Shown here in pieces: positions 32,705 to 41,052 of a stretch of DNA of 64,000 nucleotides (its first letter is position 1; each line of letters begins with the position of its first letter). Source of the stretch: an uncultured Oscillospiraceae bacterium (lineage in GTDB: Bacteria; Bacillota; Clostridia; Oscillospirales; Oscillospiraceae); the NCBI GenBank assembly GCA_910587255.1, contig CAJUKT010000039.1, positions 123,529 through 187,528 of the forward strand, written 5' to 3'. Below the pieces are notes generated by a model that had not been told where the DNA came from, ran no database searches, and worked only from the letters and a program-made list of their open reading frames with translations. The translations under genes and the position numbers were made by a program.

Positions 32705-34358
32705 CCTCCATGATAACAGGCAGTATCATAGGGTTCCGTTTTGTCTTTTTGTATAGATACCCGGACAGGGCGCCCTTCATCTCCGACTTGATGGACGACC
32801 AATCCCGCACCCGGCGCTGCTCGCAGGTGTCCAGCGCGTCCACCGCCACCTGGCGCAGCTCGTCCATCAGCTCCTCCGACTCCTTGACGTACACGAAGCC
32901 CCGGGTGATGATGTCCGGCCCGGAGATCACCGCGCCGTCCTCCCCGGACATGGACACCACGACCACCACCATGCCGTCCTGGGCCAGGTGCTGGCGGTCC
33001 CGCAGGACCACCGCGCCCACGTCGCCCACGCCGTAGCCGTCCACAAAGACCTTGCCCGCAGGCACCGCGCCGCCCAGCTTGACGCCGCTCTGGGTGAGCT
33101 CGATGATCCGGCCCACGTCGCTGATGACAATATTTCTGGGGTCCATACCCATCTCCCGGGCAAGCCGGGCGTGGGTTTTGAGGTGGCGCTGCTCCCCATG
33201 GACGGGGATAAAGAACTTGGGCCGCACCAGGGCGTGGATGATCTTCAGCTCCTCCTGGCAGGCATGGCCGGACACGTGAAGGGGCAGCTCCCGCTCATTG
33301 ACCACCTCGGCCTCCCGGCGGTAGAGCTCGTTGATGACGTTGCCGATGGAGTCCTCGTTCCCAGGGATGGCGGAGGCGGAGATGATGACCCGGTCGCCGG
33401 GCTGTATGTCCACCTGCCGGTGGGTGTTGAAGGCCATCCGGGTGAGGGCGGACATGGTCTCCCCCTGGCTGCCGGTGGTGATGATGCACACCTTGGAGGG
33501 GGGCAGCGTTTTGATATGGGCCACGTCCACCACCGTGCCGGCGGGTATGTGCATATAGCCCAGCTCGGTGGACACCCGCATGGCGTTTTCCATACTCCGG
33601 CCGGTGACCGCCACCTTCCGGCCATACTTGGCCGCCACGTTGATGATCTGCTGGATTCGGTCAATGTTGGAGGCGAAGGTGGTGACGATGATGCGCTGCT
33701 CGCAGCCCCGGAACAGCGCGTCAAAGGACGCCCCCACGCTGCGCTCGCTCTTGGTGAAGCCGGGGCGCTCCACGTTGGTGGAGTCGCACAGCATGGCCAG
33801 CACGCCCTCGTTGCCCAGCTCGCCCAGGCGGGTCAGGTCGGCCATGCCCCCCTGGATGGGGGTGGGGTCGATCTTGAAGTCGCCGGTGTGGAGGCACACC
33901 CCGATGGGGGTGCGGATGGCGAAGGCCACCGCGTCGGCGATGGAGTGGTTGATGTGGATGAACTCCACGCTGAACCGGCCCGCCTTGACCGTCTCTCCCG
34001 ACTCGCAGGTGATGAGCTTCACCTTGTCGCTCAGCCGGTGCTCGTCCAGCTTCAGCTTAATGAGGCCGGCCGACATCCTGGTGGCGTAGATGGGGGCGTT
34101 CACGTCCCGCATGAGGTAGGGGATGGCCCCGATGTGGTCCTCATGGCCATGGGTGATGAAGATGGCCCGGATGCGGTCCCGGTTCTGGATCAGGTAGGTG
34201 AAATCGGGTATGACCACGTCGATGCCGTACATGTCGTTGTCCGGGAAGCCCATGCCCACGTCCACCAGGATGATGTCGTTGCCGTACTCGTAGACGGTGA
34301 GGTTTTTGCCGATCTCATTGAGACCGCCAAGGGAAATAATTTTCAGTTTTTCTGCCAT
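32700..34358 (-). CDS. rnj: Ribonuclease J
   Basis: A 552-residue metallo-beta-lactamase/beta-CASP nuclease that degrades and matures RNA with 5'-exonuclease and endonuclease activity. The metal motif THGHEDHIGAIP (His70, His72, Asp74, His75) is followed by HTGDFKIDPTP, and the beta-CASP region has LPLHVSGHACQEELK and PVHGEQRHL. RBS AAAAGGAG lies 7 bases before the ATG. It stands alone and reads towards the XRE gene. Whether it is the RNase J1 or J2 type cannot be told without an alignment. Confidence 0.96.
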   Translation of the reverse strand: MAEKLKIISLGGLNEIGKNLTVYEYGNDIILVDVGMGFPDNDMYGIDVVIPDFTYLIQNRDRIRAIFITHGHEDHIGAIPYLMRDVNAPIYATRMSAGLIKLKLDEHRLSDKVKLITCESGETVKAGRFSVEFIHINHSIADAVAFAIRTPIGVCLHTGDFKIDPTPIQGGMADLTRLGELGNEGVLAMLCDSTNVERPGFTKSERSVGASFDALFRGCEQRIIVTTFASNIDRIQQIINVAAKYGRKVAVTGRSMENAMRVSTELGYMHIPAGTVVDVAHIKTLPPSKVCIITTGSQGETMSALTRMAFNTHRQVDIQPGDRVIISASAIPGNEDSIGNVINELYRREAEVVNERELPLHVSGHACQEELKIIHALVRPKFFIPVHGEQRHLKTHARLAREMGMDPRNIVISDVGRIIELTQSGVKLGGAVPAGKVFVDGYGVGDVGAVVLRDRQHLAQDGMVVVVVSMSGEDGAVISGPDIITRGFVYVKESEELMDELRQVAVDALDTCEQRRVRDWSSIKSEMKGALSGYLYKKTKRNPMILPVIMEV

Positions 34359-34704
34359 AATAACTCCTTTTCTGTAAAAAATGTAAACAAATTAAAAGCG
34401 CCTTGCATGGCGCAGCAAGCCGGATCAAACGGTTCGCCTCAACCCGTGCCGCGCCTGCCTGCATACGGCGGGGCGCTGCCCTGACGGCGCTGATCCCAGC
34501 GGCCCAGCGCTTTTTCTGGGGAGGAACCGTGCCAAGTAGTATACCATACCAATTGAGAAAAGTACAGCCTTTTTTGTCATAATTCGGAGGCCGCCGGAGG
34601 GCTGTCAGGAGGAGAGAAAATTTTGTGACATAAGAATAACTAGAAATGAACTAAAAATAAGTTGGATGAGATATGGTAGCTCTACACAAAAGGAGGGCAG
34701 AGCC
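34359..34704. other. Intergenic region upstream of RNase J and RHH genes
   Basis: No gene seen in 346 bp. It contains small GC-rich stems, such as GCGCC-TTGCAT-GGCGC near 34400 and a GGCGCTG/CAGCGC pair ending in CTTTTT near 34510. These fall in the putative 5' leader of the RNase J mRNA, where other bacteria have feedback elements. The part from 34530 to 34680 is AT-rich and probably holds the divergent promoters, but no convincing -35/-10 pair was found. Confidence 0.45.
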
Positions 34705-34884
34705 ATGAATGATAAAGCGTACCTGAGCATTCGGATGAACCGGCAGCTTCATGACAAATTCCAGTCCGCAGCGGCCTACGAGGGCCGCTCCATGAGCGGG
34801 CAGATCCTGTATCTGGTGAACCAGTATGTCCGGCAGTTTGAAAAGGAGCACGGCCCCATTGACCTGCTGGAGCAGGAGCAATGA
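34705..34884 (+). CDS. Ribbon-helix-helix (Arc-like) DNA-binding protein
   Basis: A 59-residue protein with an RHH fold: beta strand KAYLSIRMNR, then helices HDKFQSAAAYEGRSMSGQIL and VNQYVRQFEKEHG. The start at 34705 has AAAGGAGGG 7-15 bases upstream. Its ATG-TGA overlap (ATGA) with comF implies coupled translation. The target is unknown; it may regulate its own operon. Confidence 0.85.
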   Translation: MNDKAYLSIRMNRQLHDKFQSAAAYEGRSMSGQILYLVNQYVRQFEKEHGPIDLLEQEQ

Positions 34885-35531
34885 GGCCGCTGTCCCTTTT
34901 GCTGGAGCTCCTCTACCCGCCCAAGTGCCCCTTCTGCGGGCGGATTCTGGAGCGGGGCGAGGAGGGCTGGTGCGTCTGCTGCCAGGAGGACCTGCCCTGG
35001 ACCGGGGCGGATGAGGGCAAAGAGGTGGAGGGGTGCGCCGCGTGCCTGTCGCCCCTCTGGTATCGGGACGGCGTGCGGGACGGGGTGCGCCGCTTCAAAT
35101 TCAAAGGCGGACGGGGTTGCGCCCGGCTGTTCGGCCAGCTCATGGCCCAGTGCCTTCAGGACCGCTGGACGGGGCGGGTGGACCTGGTCACCTGGGCGCC
35201 CCTCCACCCGGAGCGCAAAAGGAGGCGGGGATACGATCAGGCGGAGCTGCTGGCCCGCCGGGTGGGGGAGCTGACAGGGACGCCGGTGGAGGGCGTCCTG
35301 GAAAAAGTGCGCGCCACCGCCGTCCAATCCCAGGCGGGGGAGGACGGGGCCAGACAAGCCAATGTCCGCGGGGCCTATGCCGCCGTGCCGGGGCTGGATC
35401 TGACGGGGAAGCGGGTGGCGCTTGTGGACGACGTGGCCACCAGCGGCGCGACCCTGTCGGAGTGCGCCGCCGCCCTGCGCCGGGCGGGGGCGGAGTGCGT
35501 GGTGGGGTTGACGTTGGCGCGGGCCCGGTAA
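34881..35531 (+). CDS. comF: ComF family phosphoribosyltransferase-like protein
   Basis: A 216-residue ComF protein: an N-terminal zinc finger (CPFCGRIL, then CVCCQEDL, four cysteines) and a phosphoribosyltransferase domain with the PRPP loop VALVDDVATSGATLSECA. ComF is required for DNA uptake in competent bacteria and may act with primosomal/helicase proteins at single strands, though many non-competent Firmicutes keep it. The start overlaps the RHH gene stop. Confidence 0.92.
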   Translation: MRPLSLLLELLYPPKCPFCGRILERGEEGWCVCCQEDLPWTGADEGKEVEGCAACLSPLWYRDGVRDGVRRFKFKGGRGCARLFGQLMAQCLQDRWTGRVDLVTWAPLHPERKRRRGYDQAELLARRVGELTGTPVEGVLEKVRATAVQSQAGEDGARQANVRGAYAAVPGLDLTGKRVALVDDVATSGATLSECAAALRRAGAECVVGLTLARAR

Positions 35532-35538
35532 AGAACTG

Positions 35539-35702
35539 AGAAGCTGTACCAATAGACCCCAGCACACATCCTTGCGGGCCAAACTGCCGCCAGGCTGCGT
35601 TAAAAAATCTTGAAATACACAAAGTATTCCTGCGATTTTTTGCCTTGCCGGCGGCAATTTTTCCTCGCAAGCCTGCATACTTCGGCTATTGGTACAGCTT
35701 CT
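35539..35702. repeat. 164-bp palindromic repeat element, copy 1
   Basis: Perfect 17-bp terminal inverted repeats (AGAAGCTGTACCAATAG at 35539-35555; its complement at 35686-35702) enclose an imperfect hairpin. Inner pairs include TGCCGCC/GGCGGCA and AAAAAAT/ATTTTTT, and the centre reads CTTGAAATA ... TATTCCTGCGA. There is no coding capacity and no clear target-site duplication. A relative with identical length and a similar 48-bp core lies at 50733-50896. Confidence 0.85.
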
Positions 35703-35810
35703 GATTCCACCCAGGGGCGTCAAGGTATAAAAGCTGGAATAATTGCCCAAACTTGGCATAGAGTTCTGTAAGGCAGACTATGACGCGCCTGTGAAAGGAA
35801 GGTGAAGCCC

Positions 35811-36056
35811 ATGGCAGAAGCAGTTCGCTCCAGCCGCAAACGGGCGGCGGAGCGGGAGGAGGAGCGCCGCCAGCTCATGGAGGGCATGAAGCAGACCCGG
35901 GACCAGCTCAACTATGCCTACGCCCAGTTCAACATCTACACCGACCCCGACCTGGTAGATGCCTGCGTCTACGAGATCAACGCCCTGCAAAGCCGGTATT
36001 CCTACTACGTGCGCCAGGTGAAGGCGCTGGAGGCCGCCCGGGAGGGGACGGCTTGA
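35811..36056 (+). CDS. DUF2508/YaaL family protein
   Basis: An 81-residue charged helical protein of the YaaL (DUF2508) family, recognised by TRDQLNYAYAQFNIYTDPDL and the following VYEINALQSRYSYYVRQ. The ATG at 35811 has AAAGGAAGG upstream; the GTG at 35802 is too close to the ribosome binding site. In Bacillus subtilis yaaL also directly precedes bofA, as here. Function unknown. Confidence 0.9.
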   Translation: MAEAVRSSRKRAAEREEERRQLMEGMKQTRDQLNYAYAQFNIYTDPDLVDACVYEINALQSRYSYYVRQVKALEAAREGTA

Positions 36057-36307
36057 GCAGCTGGGCCTGGTGGGCGGCGGCGGGGGCGGCGGTGCTGGCG
36101 CTGGCGATGTGCCGCCGCCCCCTGGCCGCCCTGGGCGGCTTCGGGGTCCGTTCAGGGCTGGGGCTGGTGTTCCTCTGGCTGTTCCGGGGCGTGGGGACGC
36201 TGCTGGGGGTGAACCTGGGGGTGAACCTGCTTAACGGCCTGGTGCTGGGAGCCCTGGGGCTGCCCGGCTTCGCCTTGCTGCTCATGGCCCAGTGGGTTGG
36301 GAGATGA
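36053..36307 (+). CDS. bofA: BofA family protein (pro-sigmaK processing inhibitor type)
   Basis: An 84-residue membrane protein with two or three helices and the BofA C-terminal pattern GVNLGVNLLNGLVLGALGLP followed by GFALLLMAQWV. BofA holds the SpoIVFB protease inactive in the mother cell during sporulation. The TTG start overlaps the stop of the YaaL gene (TTGA) with GGAGGGG just upstream. It points to a spore-forming lineage. Confidence 0.88.
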   Translation: MSSWAWWAAAGAAVLALAMCRRPLAALGGFGVRSGLGLVFLWLFRGVGTLLGVNLGVNLLNGLVLGALGLPGFALLLMAQWVGR

Positions 36308-36538
36308 GGACCGTCCGGGTAAACCGGGCGGTCTCTTTTTGTCCGTTTTTTTTCGAAGGATTTTACAAAAACCAGCATTTTGCTGTTGGAATTTCCCGGG
36401 GTGTTGTGTTATAATATCCACCGCAGATATGTCATTTTTTTATCAAACCCCATCCCGCCCCGCCGGACGGCGGGACAGGGGCGGGCATAAGGGAAAAACC
36501 CGCGGGGCCCCGGGCCGCCGCCAGGAGGGAACCTTGAT

Positions 36539-37618
36539 ATGGGACGGAAAAACCAGTATGGCTATCAGGAATACCGGGGCCGGGGCGGAGGCCGCGGCCG
36601 CATGGTGCTGCTGTTTATCATCGCGCTGCTGGCGGTGCTGCTGGCGGCGGGCACGGCGTTCTATCTGCTGGTGGACATTGAGTATACGCCAAACGGTATG
36701 GTGATCCACTGGCCCTGGGTTCAGGAGAGCGAGGCCCCCCAGCCCACCCCTACCCCGCCGCCGCTGCCCAGCGTGTCGGTGGAGGTGGTGGACCCCAGCC
36801 CGTCGGTGGAGCCCACCCCCACGCCCACCCCGGAGCCTGTCTATGAGCCCATCGCCGCGGTGACGGTGACCACGGCCCAGCTCCGGGACGGCTCCGCCGC
36901 CCAGGCGGTGGCCGCCGCCGGGGGGAACGCCCTGGTGGTGGAGATGAAGGGGATCAAGGGCAGGCTGGCGTGGCAGTCCGAGACGGCGCTGGCCGCCGCG
37001 CTGTGGGCCAACGCCGCGGACAACCTCACCGCCCAGGCGGTGGGGGAGCTGGCTGAGAACAGCGATTTGTATCTGGTGGCCCGCATCCAGTGCTTCCGGG
37101 ACCCGCTGATGGCCAGCGGCTGGGTGGGGTCGCTCATGACCCGGGGGGGCAACCTCTGGCACGACGCCCAGGGGGTGGGCTGGTCCAGCCCCGCCAGCCG
37201 GGAGGCGGTGGACTACCTGTCCGCGCTGTGCCTGGAGCTGGCGGAGATGGGCTTTGACGAGATTTTGCTGGACAGCGCGGGCTACCCCGACTTTGGGGAG
37301 GTAAACGTGCTGGCGGTGGGAGAGAACCGCCCGGAGGACCGCACCGTGCCCGTGTCCGCCTTTTGGGCGCGGCTGTCCGGGGAGCTGGAGGAGAAGGGTG
37401 TAGCTTTGTCCATCCAGACCACCGAGGACGCCCTGCGGGGCGATAACGCCTTCAGCGGGGCCACCGCCGCCGGGATGGCCCAGTATGCCGCCCGGGTGTG
37501 GCTGCCCGCCCCGGTGAAGGGGAGCGACTACGCCTCCATTCTGGCCAACGCGGGGATGGACAACACCGCCGCCCGGGTGGTGGTGAAGGACGCCGCCTCC
37601 GGCAGCTGGTACAAGTAG
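36539..37618 (+). CDS. Secreted/membrane-anchored putative glycoside hydrolase (DUF4015-like)
   Basis: A 359-residue protein with an N-terminal membrane anchor (about 22-45), a Pro/Thr-rich linker (PTPTPPPLP and PTPTPTPEP, about 62-100) and a C-terminal TIM-barrel-like domain. The segment GFDEILLDSAGYPDFGE resembles the acidic strand end of DUF4015/GH13-like proteins, and NALVVEMKG the first strand. It probably acts on cell-wall or surface glycans outside the cell. The catalytic residues cannot be assigned with certainty. RBS CAGGAGGG precedes the ATG. Confidence 0.75.
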   Translation: MGRKNQYGYQEYRGRGGGRGRMVLLFIIALLAVLLAAGTAFYLLVDIEYTPNGMVIHWPWVQESEAPQPTPTPPPLPSVSVEVVDPSPSVEPTPTPTPEPVYEPIAAVTVTTAQLRDGSAAQAVAAAGGNALVVEMKGIKGRLAWQSETALAAALWANAADNLTAQAVGELAENSDLYLVARIQCFRDPLMASGWVGSLMTRGGNLWHDAQGVGWSSPASREAVDYLSALCLELAEMGFDEILLDSAGYPDFGEVNVLAVGENRPEDRTVPVSAFWARLSGELEEKGVALSIQTTEDALRGDNAFSGATAAGMAQYAARVWLPAPVKGSDYASILANAGMDNTAARVVVKDAASGSWYK

Positions 37619-37650
37619 AGCGACAGGTTTACGGGAAGAAAGGAGCGGCC

Positions 37651-38349
37651 ATGCCCCAGGAACTGCGCCCGCGCAAGGCGGTGCCCGCCTATGAGGGCAC
37701 ATTGCGCAACCATATGATTATGATCCCCACCTGCATCTCCGAGTGCTCGGGAATCCGGGTGTTCGGGCGGCGGATCAAATCGCTGGCCTTCACCACAGAC
37801 GTGGCCATCATTCGCAACATCAACGCCGACGCCATCATCGCCGTCTACCCCTTCACCCCCCAGCCCGCCATCCACCGGGCGGTGATGCAGGCGGCGGATA
37901 TGCCCGTTTTCACCGGCGTGGGGGGCGGGGTCACCCGGGGGATGCGGGTGGTCAACCTGGCCAACGACGCCGAGCACGAGGGGGCCTTCGGCGTGGTGGT
38001 CAACGCGCCCACCAGTAACGAGGTGGTGCGTATGCTCAAGCAGGTGTTGGATATCCCGGTGGTGGTCACGGTGGTGTCGGACAAGACCGACGTGCGCGCC
38101 CGGCTGGAGGCCGGGGCGGATATCCTCAACGTGTCCGGGGCGGGTAAGACCCCCGAAATTGTCCGCGCCATCCGGGAGCGGTTCCCCGAGGCGCCCATCA
38201 TCGCCACCGGCGGGCCCACCGACGAGACCATTCTGGAGACCATCCACGCAGGGGCCAACGCCATTACATACACGCCGCCCTCCAACGGCGAGCTGTTCGC
38301 CCAGTCCATGGCCCGCTACCGCCGGGAGCTGGACGGGGAAGGGGAATAA
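37651..38349 (+). CDS. TIM-barrel-like protein of unknown function
   Basis: A 232-residue protein with alternating strands and helices ending in a phosphate-binding-like loop: GADILNVSGAGKTPEIVRAI followed by PIIATGGPTDETI. This resembles ribulose-phosphate-binding barrels such as NanE or PdxS-type domains, but no specific catalytic motif is recognised, and automatic annotations often say only hydrolase. RBS AAAGGAG lies 5 bases before the ATG at 37651; a longer frame from 37498 runs back into the glycoside hydrolase gene and is rejected. Confidence 0.65.
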   Translation: MPQELRPRKAVPAYEGTLRNHMIMIPTCISECSGIRVFGRRIKSLAFTTDVAIIRNINADAIIAVYPFTPQPAIHRAVMQAADMPVFTGVGGGVTRGMRVVNLANDAEHEGAFGVVVNAPTSNEVVRMLKQVLDIPVVVTVVSDKTDVRARLEAGADILNVSGAGKTPEIVRAIRERFPEAPIIATGGPTDETILETIHAGANAITYTPPSNGELFAQSMARYRRELDGEGE

Positions 38350-38350
38350 A

Positions 38351-38383
38351 AAGAGCCCGGCCCCAGATTGGGGCCGGGCTCTT
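38351..38383. terminator. Bidirectional terminator between convergent genes
   Basis: AAGAGCCCGGCCCC (38351-38364) pairs perfectly with GGGGCCGGGCTCTT (38370-38383) around AGATT. A-rich sequence to the left supplies the T-run for the minus strand. Confidence 0.88.
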
Positions 38384-38394
38384 CCTGTGCTTTG

Positions 38395-39819
38395 TCACAC
38401 GATGAGGAAGAACTTGACGAGGAACAGGGCGGAGATCACATAGGTGAGCACGGATACCTCCTTGGCCTTGCCGGAGAACACCTTGATGACGGTGTAGGAG
38501 ATGAGGCCCAGGCCGATGGCGTGGCCGATGGAGCTGGAGATGGGCATGGCGATGAGCATCAGGGCCACGGGGACCATCTGGTCCATGTCGTCGAAGTTCA
38601 CATTCTTCAGGCCCATGAGCATCAGCACGCCCACGTAAATGAGGGCGGCGGAGGTGGCCGCGGCGGGGATGATGGCCGCGATGGGGGCGATGAAGATGCA
38701 GGCCAGGAACAGCACGCCGCAGGTCAGGGCGGTGAGCCCGGTGCGGCCGCCGGCCTCCACGCCGGAGGCGGACTCCACGAAGGTGGTGACGGTGGAGGTG
38801 CCGGTGCAGGCGCCGGTCACGGTGCCGATGGCGTCGGCCAGCAGGGCCTCCTTCATGTTGGGCATACGGCCCTGCTTGTCTACCATGCCGGCCCGGGAGG
38901 CGGTGCCCACCAGGGTTCCAATGGTGTCAAACATGTCGATCATGCAGAAGGTGATGACCAGGGTGATAATGGTGAACCAGCTGATGCTCATAAAGCCCTG
39001 GAAGTTGAACTTGAACAGGGTGGTGTCCACCATATCGCCGAAGGGGGGCAGGAAGGAGGCGGAGGCCAGGGAGACGAAGGGGTTGGTCCCCAGGAAGGCG
39101 AAGGAGCCGATCCAATAGATGACGGAGGCGGCCAGCATCCCGATGAGCACCGCGCCCTTGACGGCCATTTTGGCCAGCAGCACGATGACAAACAGCCCCA
39201 CGAACATGGTGACCACCTGGAGCACCATCTGGCTGTAGCCGGAGCCCATGGTGTCGCTGGCGGAGGCGGCGGTGAGCGCGCCGAAGAAGTCCCGCATGAC
39301 GAAGAAGGGGCCGCCGTTCTCGGAGTACACGCCCGCGTTGGAGCCCAGGCCGATGTTCATCAGCATCAGGCCGATGGCGGGGGCGATGCCCAGGCGCACC
39401 CCCAGGGGGATGGCCTCCACGATTTTCTCGCGGATGTTGAGCACGGACAGCACGATGAATACAAGGCCCTCAATGAGGATGATGACCAGGGCGGCCTGGA
39501 AGCTCTCCACATAGCTCATGCCGGTGATGCCCGCGATGTTGGCCACCACGATGGCGAAGAAGCTGTTCAGGCCCATGCCGGGGGCCAGGCAGAAGGGCTT
39601 GTTGGCCAGGAAGGCCATGGCGAACATGGCGATGGCGGAGGCGATGCAGGTGGCCAGGAACACGCCGTTCCACAGGTTCTGCCCCTCCGCGCCGAAGCCG
39701 GTGAGCAGGTTGGGGTTCAGGGCGATGATGTAGGCCATCGTCATGAACGTGGTCAGGCCGGCCACGATCTCGGTGCGCACGGTGGTGCCGTTCTCCTTGA
39801 GCTTGAAAATTTTCTCCAT
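38395..39819 (-). CDS. NCS2 family purine permease (guanine/hypoxanthine type)
   Basis: A 474-residue membrane protein of the AzgA-like NCS2 branch (PbuG/PbuO, GhxP), with 12-14 helices, the N-terminal TEIVAGLTTFMTMAYIIALNP, a CLAPGMGLNSFF motif and VTTFVESASGVEAGGRTGL. It imports guanine, hypoxanthine or adenine with H+. The ATG at 39819 is fixed by GGGAG upstream. A purine-riboswitch-like leader and intrinsic terminator precede it, which supports a purine substrate. Confidence 0.94.
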   Translation of the reverse strand: MEKIFKLKENGTTVRTEIVAGLTTFMTMAYIIALNPNLLTGFGAEGQNLWNGVFLATCIASAIAMFAMAFLANKPFCLAPGMGLNSFFAIVVANIAGITGMSYVESFQAALVIILIEGLVFIVLSVLNIREKIVEAIPLGVRLGIAPAIGLMLMNIGLGSNAGVYSENGGPFFVMRDFFGALTAASASDTMGSGYSQMVLQVVTMFVGLFVIVLLAKMAVKGAVLIGMLAASVIYWIGSFAFLGTNPFVSLASASFLPPFGDMVDTTLFKFNFQGFMSISWFTIITLVITFCMIDMFDTIGTLVGTASRAGMVDKQGRMPNMKEALLADAIGTVTGACTGTSTVTTFVESASGVEAGGRTGLTALTCGVLFLACIFIAPIAAIIPAAATSAALIYVGVLMLMGLKNVNFDDMDQMVPVALMLIAMPISSSIGHAIGLGLISYTVIKVFSGKAKEVSVLTYVISALFLVKFFLIV

Positions 39820-39861
39820 AAAAAACTCCCTCTCCAGAATTTCCTTCGGGATCATCGGAGC

Positions 39862-39907
39862 GGGAAAAACAAAATCAGCCCGGAAAGCAAACTGAACTTT
39901 CGGACCT
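39862..39907 (-). terminator. Candidate riboswitch-controlled terminator
   Basis: On the minus strand AGGTCCGAAAG and CTTTCCGGGCT form an imperfect 11-bp stem around TTCAGTTTG, followed by GATTTTGTTTTT. It starts within 15 bases of the aptamer's end, the right place for an expression platform that stops transcription when purine is bound. Confidence 0.65.
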
Positions 39908-39913
39908 GTTCTG

Positions 39914-39986
39914 TTGATCGGTAGCCGCCTGAATCGGTCAGGCCGTAGAAACTCGGAACCCATCCTGTTCCGACTATACCGAAGGA
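39914..39986 (-). promoter_or_regulatory. Purine riboswitch-like aptamer upstream of purine permease
   Basis: Read on the minus strand the leader has a short P1 (CGGTA with TACCG), J1/2 TATAGTC, P2 GGAAC...GTTCC with loop AGGATGG, the hallmark J2/3 GAGTTTCTAC, P3 GGCCTGA...TCAGGC with loop CCGAT, and J3/1 GGCTACC. Loop-loop GG/CC pairing is possible. The C in CTAC of J3/1 is at the position that selects guanine-type ligands. Loops are slightly shorter than the classic consensus, so it may be a variant. Confidence 0.72.
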
Positions 39987-40068
39987 TATGAAGTTGACGC
40001 TGCCAGTATACCATATTCTTTGACAGTTTTCTACAATTTTTTTCTGCGCCTGAAAACTTCATTACATT

Positions 40069-40097
40069 TTGACAAGCCGGAACAGGGATAGTATAAT
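40069..40097 (+). promoter_or_regulatory. Consensus sigma70/sigmaA promoter of phosphoribosyltransferase gene
   Basis: TTGACA (40069-40074) and TATAAT (40092-40097), both perfect, with 17-bp spacing, 36 bp before the start codon. It is divergent from the riboswitch-controlled permease. Confidence 0.88.
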
Positions 40098-40133
40098 ATG
40101 GATGTTATAAATTACAACTGGAGATGAACGGAT

Positions 40134-40688
40134 ATGACCTATGAAATGCGTGTGGCCGGCCTTACGCGCCGGCTTCCCCTGTGTCCCATCGGCGGCGGGC
40201 TGATGATCGGGGCTTTCGTGATCTTCGGCGACGTGGAGCTCACCTGCGCCTGCGCCCGGGAGCTGCTGAAGATCGCCCCGGAGTTCGACTACATGGTGGC
40301 GCCCGAGGCCAAGGCCATCCCCCTGGTCCACGAGATGGCCCGGCAGAGCGGACGGAACGAATACTTCCTGGTGCGCAAGTCCCCCAAGCTGTATATGGAC
40401 GGGGTATTTGAGGCGGTGGACCGCTCCATCACCACCGCCGGGGAGCAGAAGCTGTACATGGACGGGGCGGACGCCAGGAAAATCAAGGGCAGGCGCATCC
40501 TGATTCTGGACGATGTGATTTCCACCGGCGGGTCGCTTGCGGCGGTGGAGAGCCTAGTGGACCAGGCGGGGGGTCAGGTGGTGGGCCGCATGGCCATCCT
40601 GGCGGAGGGGGACGCCGCCAAGCGGGACGATATCCTCTACTTGGAGAAGCTGCCCCTGTTTGATTCCGAGGGGAAGCCCCTCGCATAA
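40134..40688 (+). CDS. Adenine phosphoribosyltransferase-like protein
   Basis: A 184-residue type I phosphoribosyltransferase with the PRPP-binding loop ILILDDVISTGGSLAAVE and a preceding VAPEAKAIPLVHEMARQ stretch of the Apt/Xpt group. It would convert a purine base and PRPP to the nucleotide. It is divergent from a purine permease with a purine riboswitch-like leader, so the pair suggests purine uptake and salvage. Compared with true Apt the active-site region EAKAIPL is altered (Apt: EARGFIF/EAKGI), so the exact base is uncertain. Confidence 0.85.
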   Translation: MTYEMRVAGLTRRLPLCPIGGGLMIGAFVIFGDVELTCACARELLKIAPEFDYMVAPEAKAIPLVHEMARQSGRNEYFLVRKSPKLYMDGVFEAVDRSITTAGEQKLYMDGADARKIKGRRILILDDVISTGGSLAAVESLVDQAGGQVVGRMAILAEGDAAKRDDILYLEKLPLFDSEGKPLA

Positions 40689-40692
40689 AGGA

Positions 40693-40722
40693 GAAAGCGC
40701 CGGGGGGAAGCCCCGGCGCTTC
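40693..40722 (+). terminator. Terminator after phosphoribosyltransferase gene
   Basis: GAAAGCGCCGGGG pairs with CCCCGGCGCTTC around GGAAG. Confidence 0.75.
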
Positions 40723-41052
40723 TGCCTGCCCGCCCGGCAAGCCGTCTGCCCCGCTGCGGGCTTTGGCGGCCTGTGTCCGGGTTGTAGTCGTGCTGCGAAG
40801 CCTCCGCGACGGGGACTAAGTCCTCCGACTGCGCCAAAACCTATCCGGTGCTTCGCGCCACCTTAGGATTTTGACTCCGCTCTGCCCTTAGCCCCCTGCT
40901 CCTGGCTTTTCTGCAACCTGGGGCCGTGCTGCTCACAACGGCTCCGCAACCTGCGGTTGATTCAAGTGGAAAAGCGGATCATTGCGCCAGGATAAGAATT
41001 CGGGTATGATAAGGGCACGCTCGAGTGAATTATCTGACCGGAGGAACAGAGT
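40723..41052. other. Intergenic region with GC-rich, repeat-like sequence and a promoter
   Basis: About 330 bp without a credible gene. The part 40725-40930 is a scrambled GC-rich sequence with TTGTAGTCGTGCTGCGAAGC (near 40780), a phrase that recurs in altered form as TGTAGTCGTGCTTCGC at about 51136. It looks like a remnant of a dispersed repeat. A promoter for the XRE gene is at its right end. Confidence 0.5.
40982..41010 (+). promoter_or_regulatory. Promoter of XRE/TPR-like regulator
   Basis: TTGCGC (40982-40987), 17-bp spacer, TATGAT (41005-41010), 42 bp before the start codon. Confidence 0.5.

Noticed and set aside
33265..33285. Second parS-like half-site (GGACACGTGAAGG) inside the RNase J gene
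   Set aside because: Only the inner CACGTG and a few flanking bases match; the palindrome is not maintained.
35802..35810. GTG start for the YaaL gene, nine bases upstream of the chosen ATG
   Set aside because: It overlaps the ribosome binding site (AAAGGAAGG ends at 35802), so the ATG at 35811 with proper spacing is preferred.
38368..39924. 518-residue plus-strand frame opposite the purine permease
   Set aside because: Gly/Asp/His-rich shadow frame of a GC-rich membrane protein gene; no start signal.
38395..40062. Extended 555-residue version of the purine permease
   Set aside because: The additional N-terminal part is the riboswitch-like leader read in frame; the ATG at 39819 has a good ribosome binding site and matches the family start.
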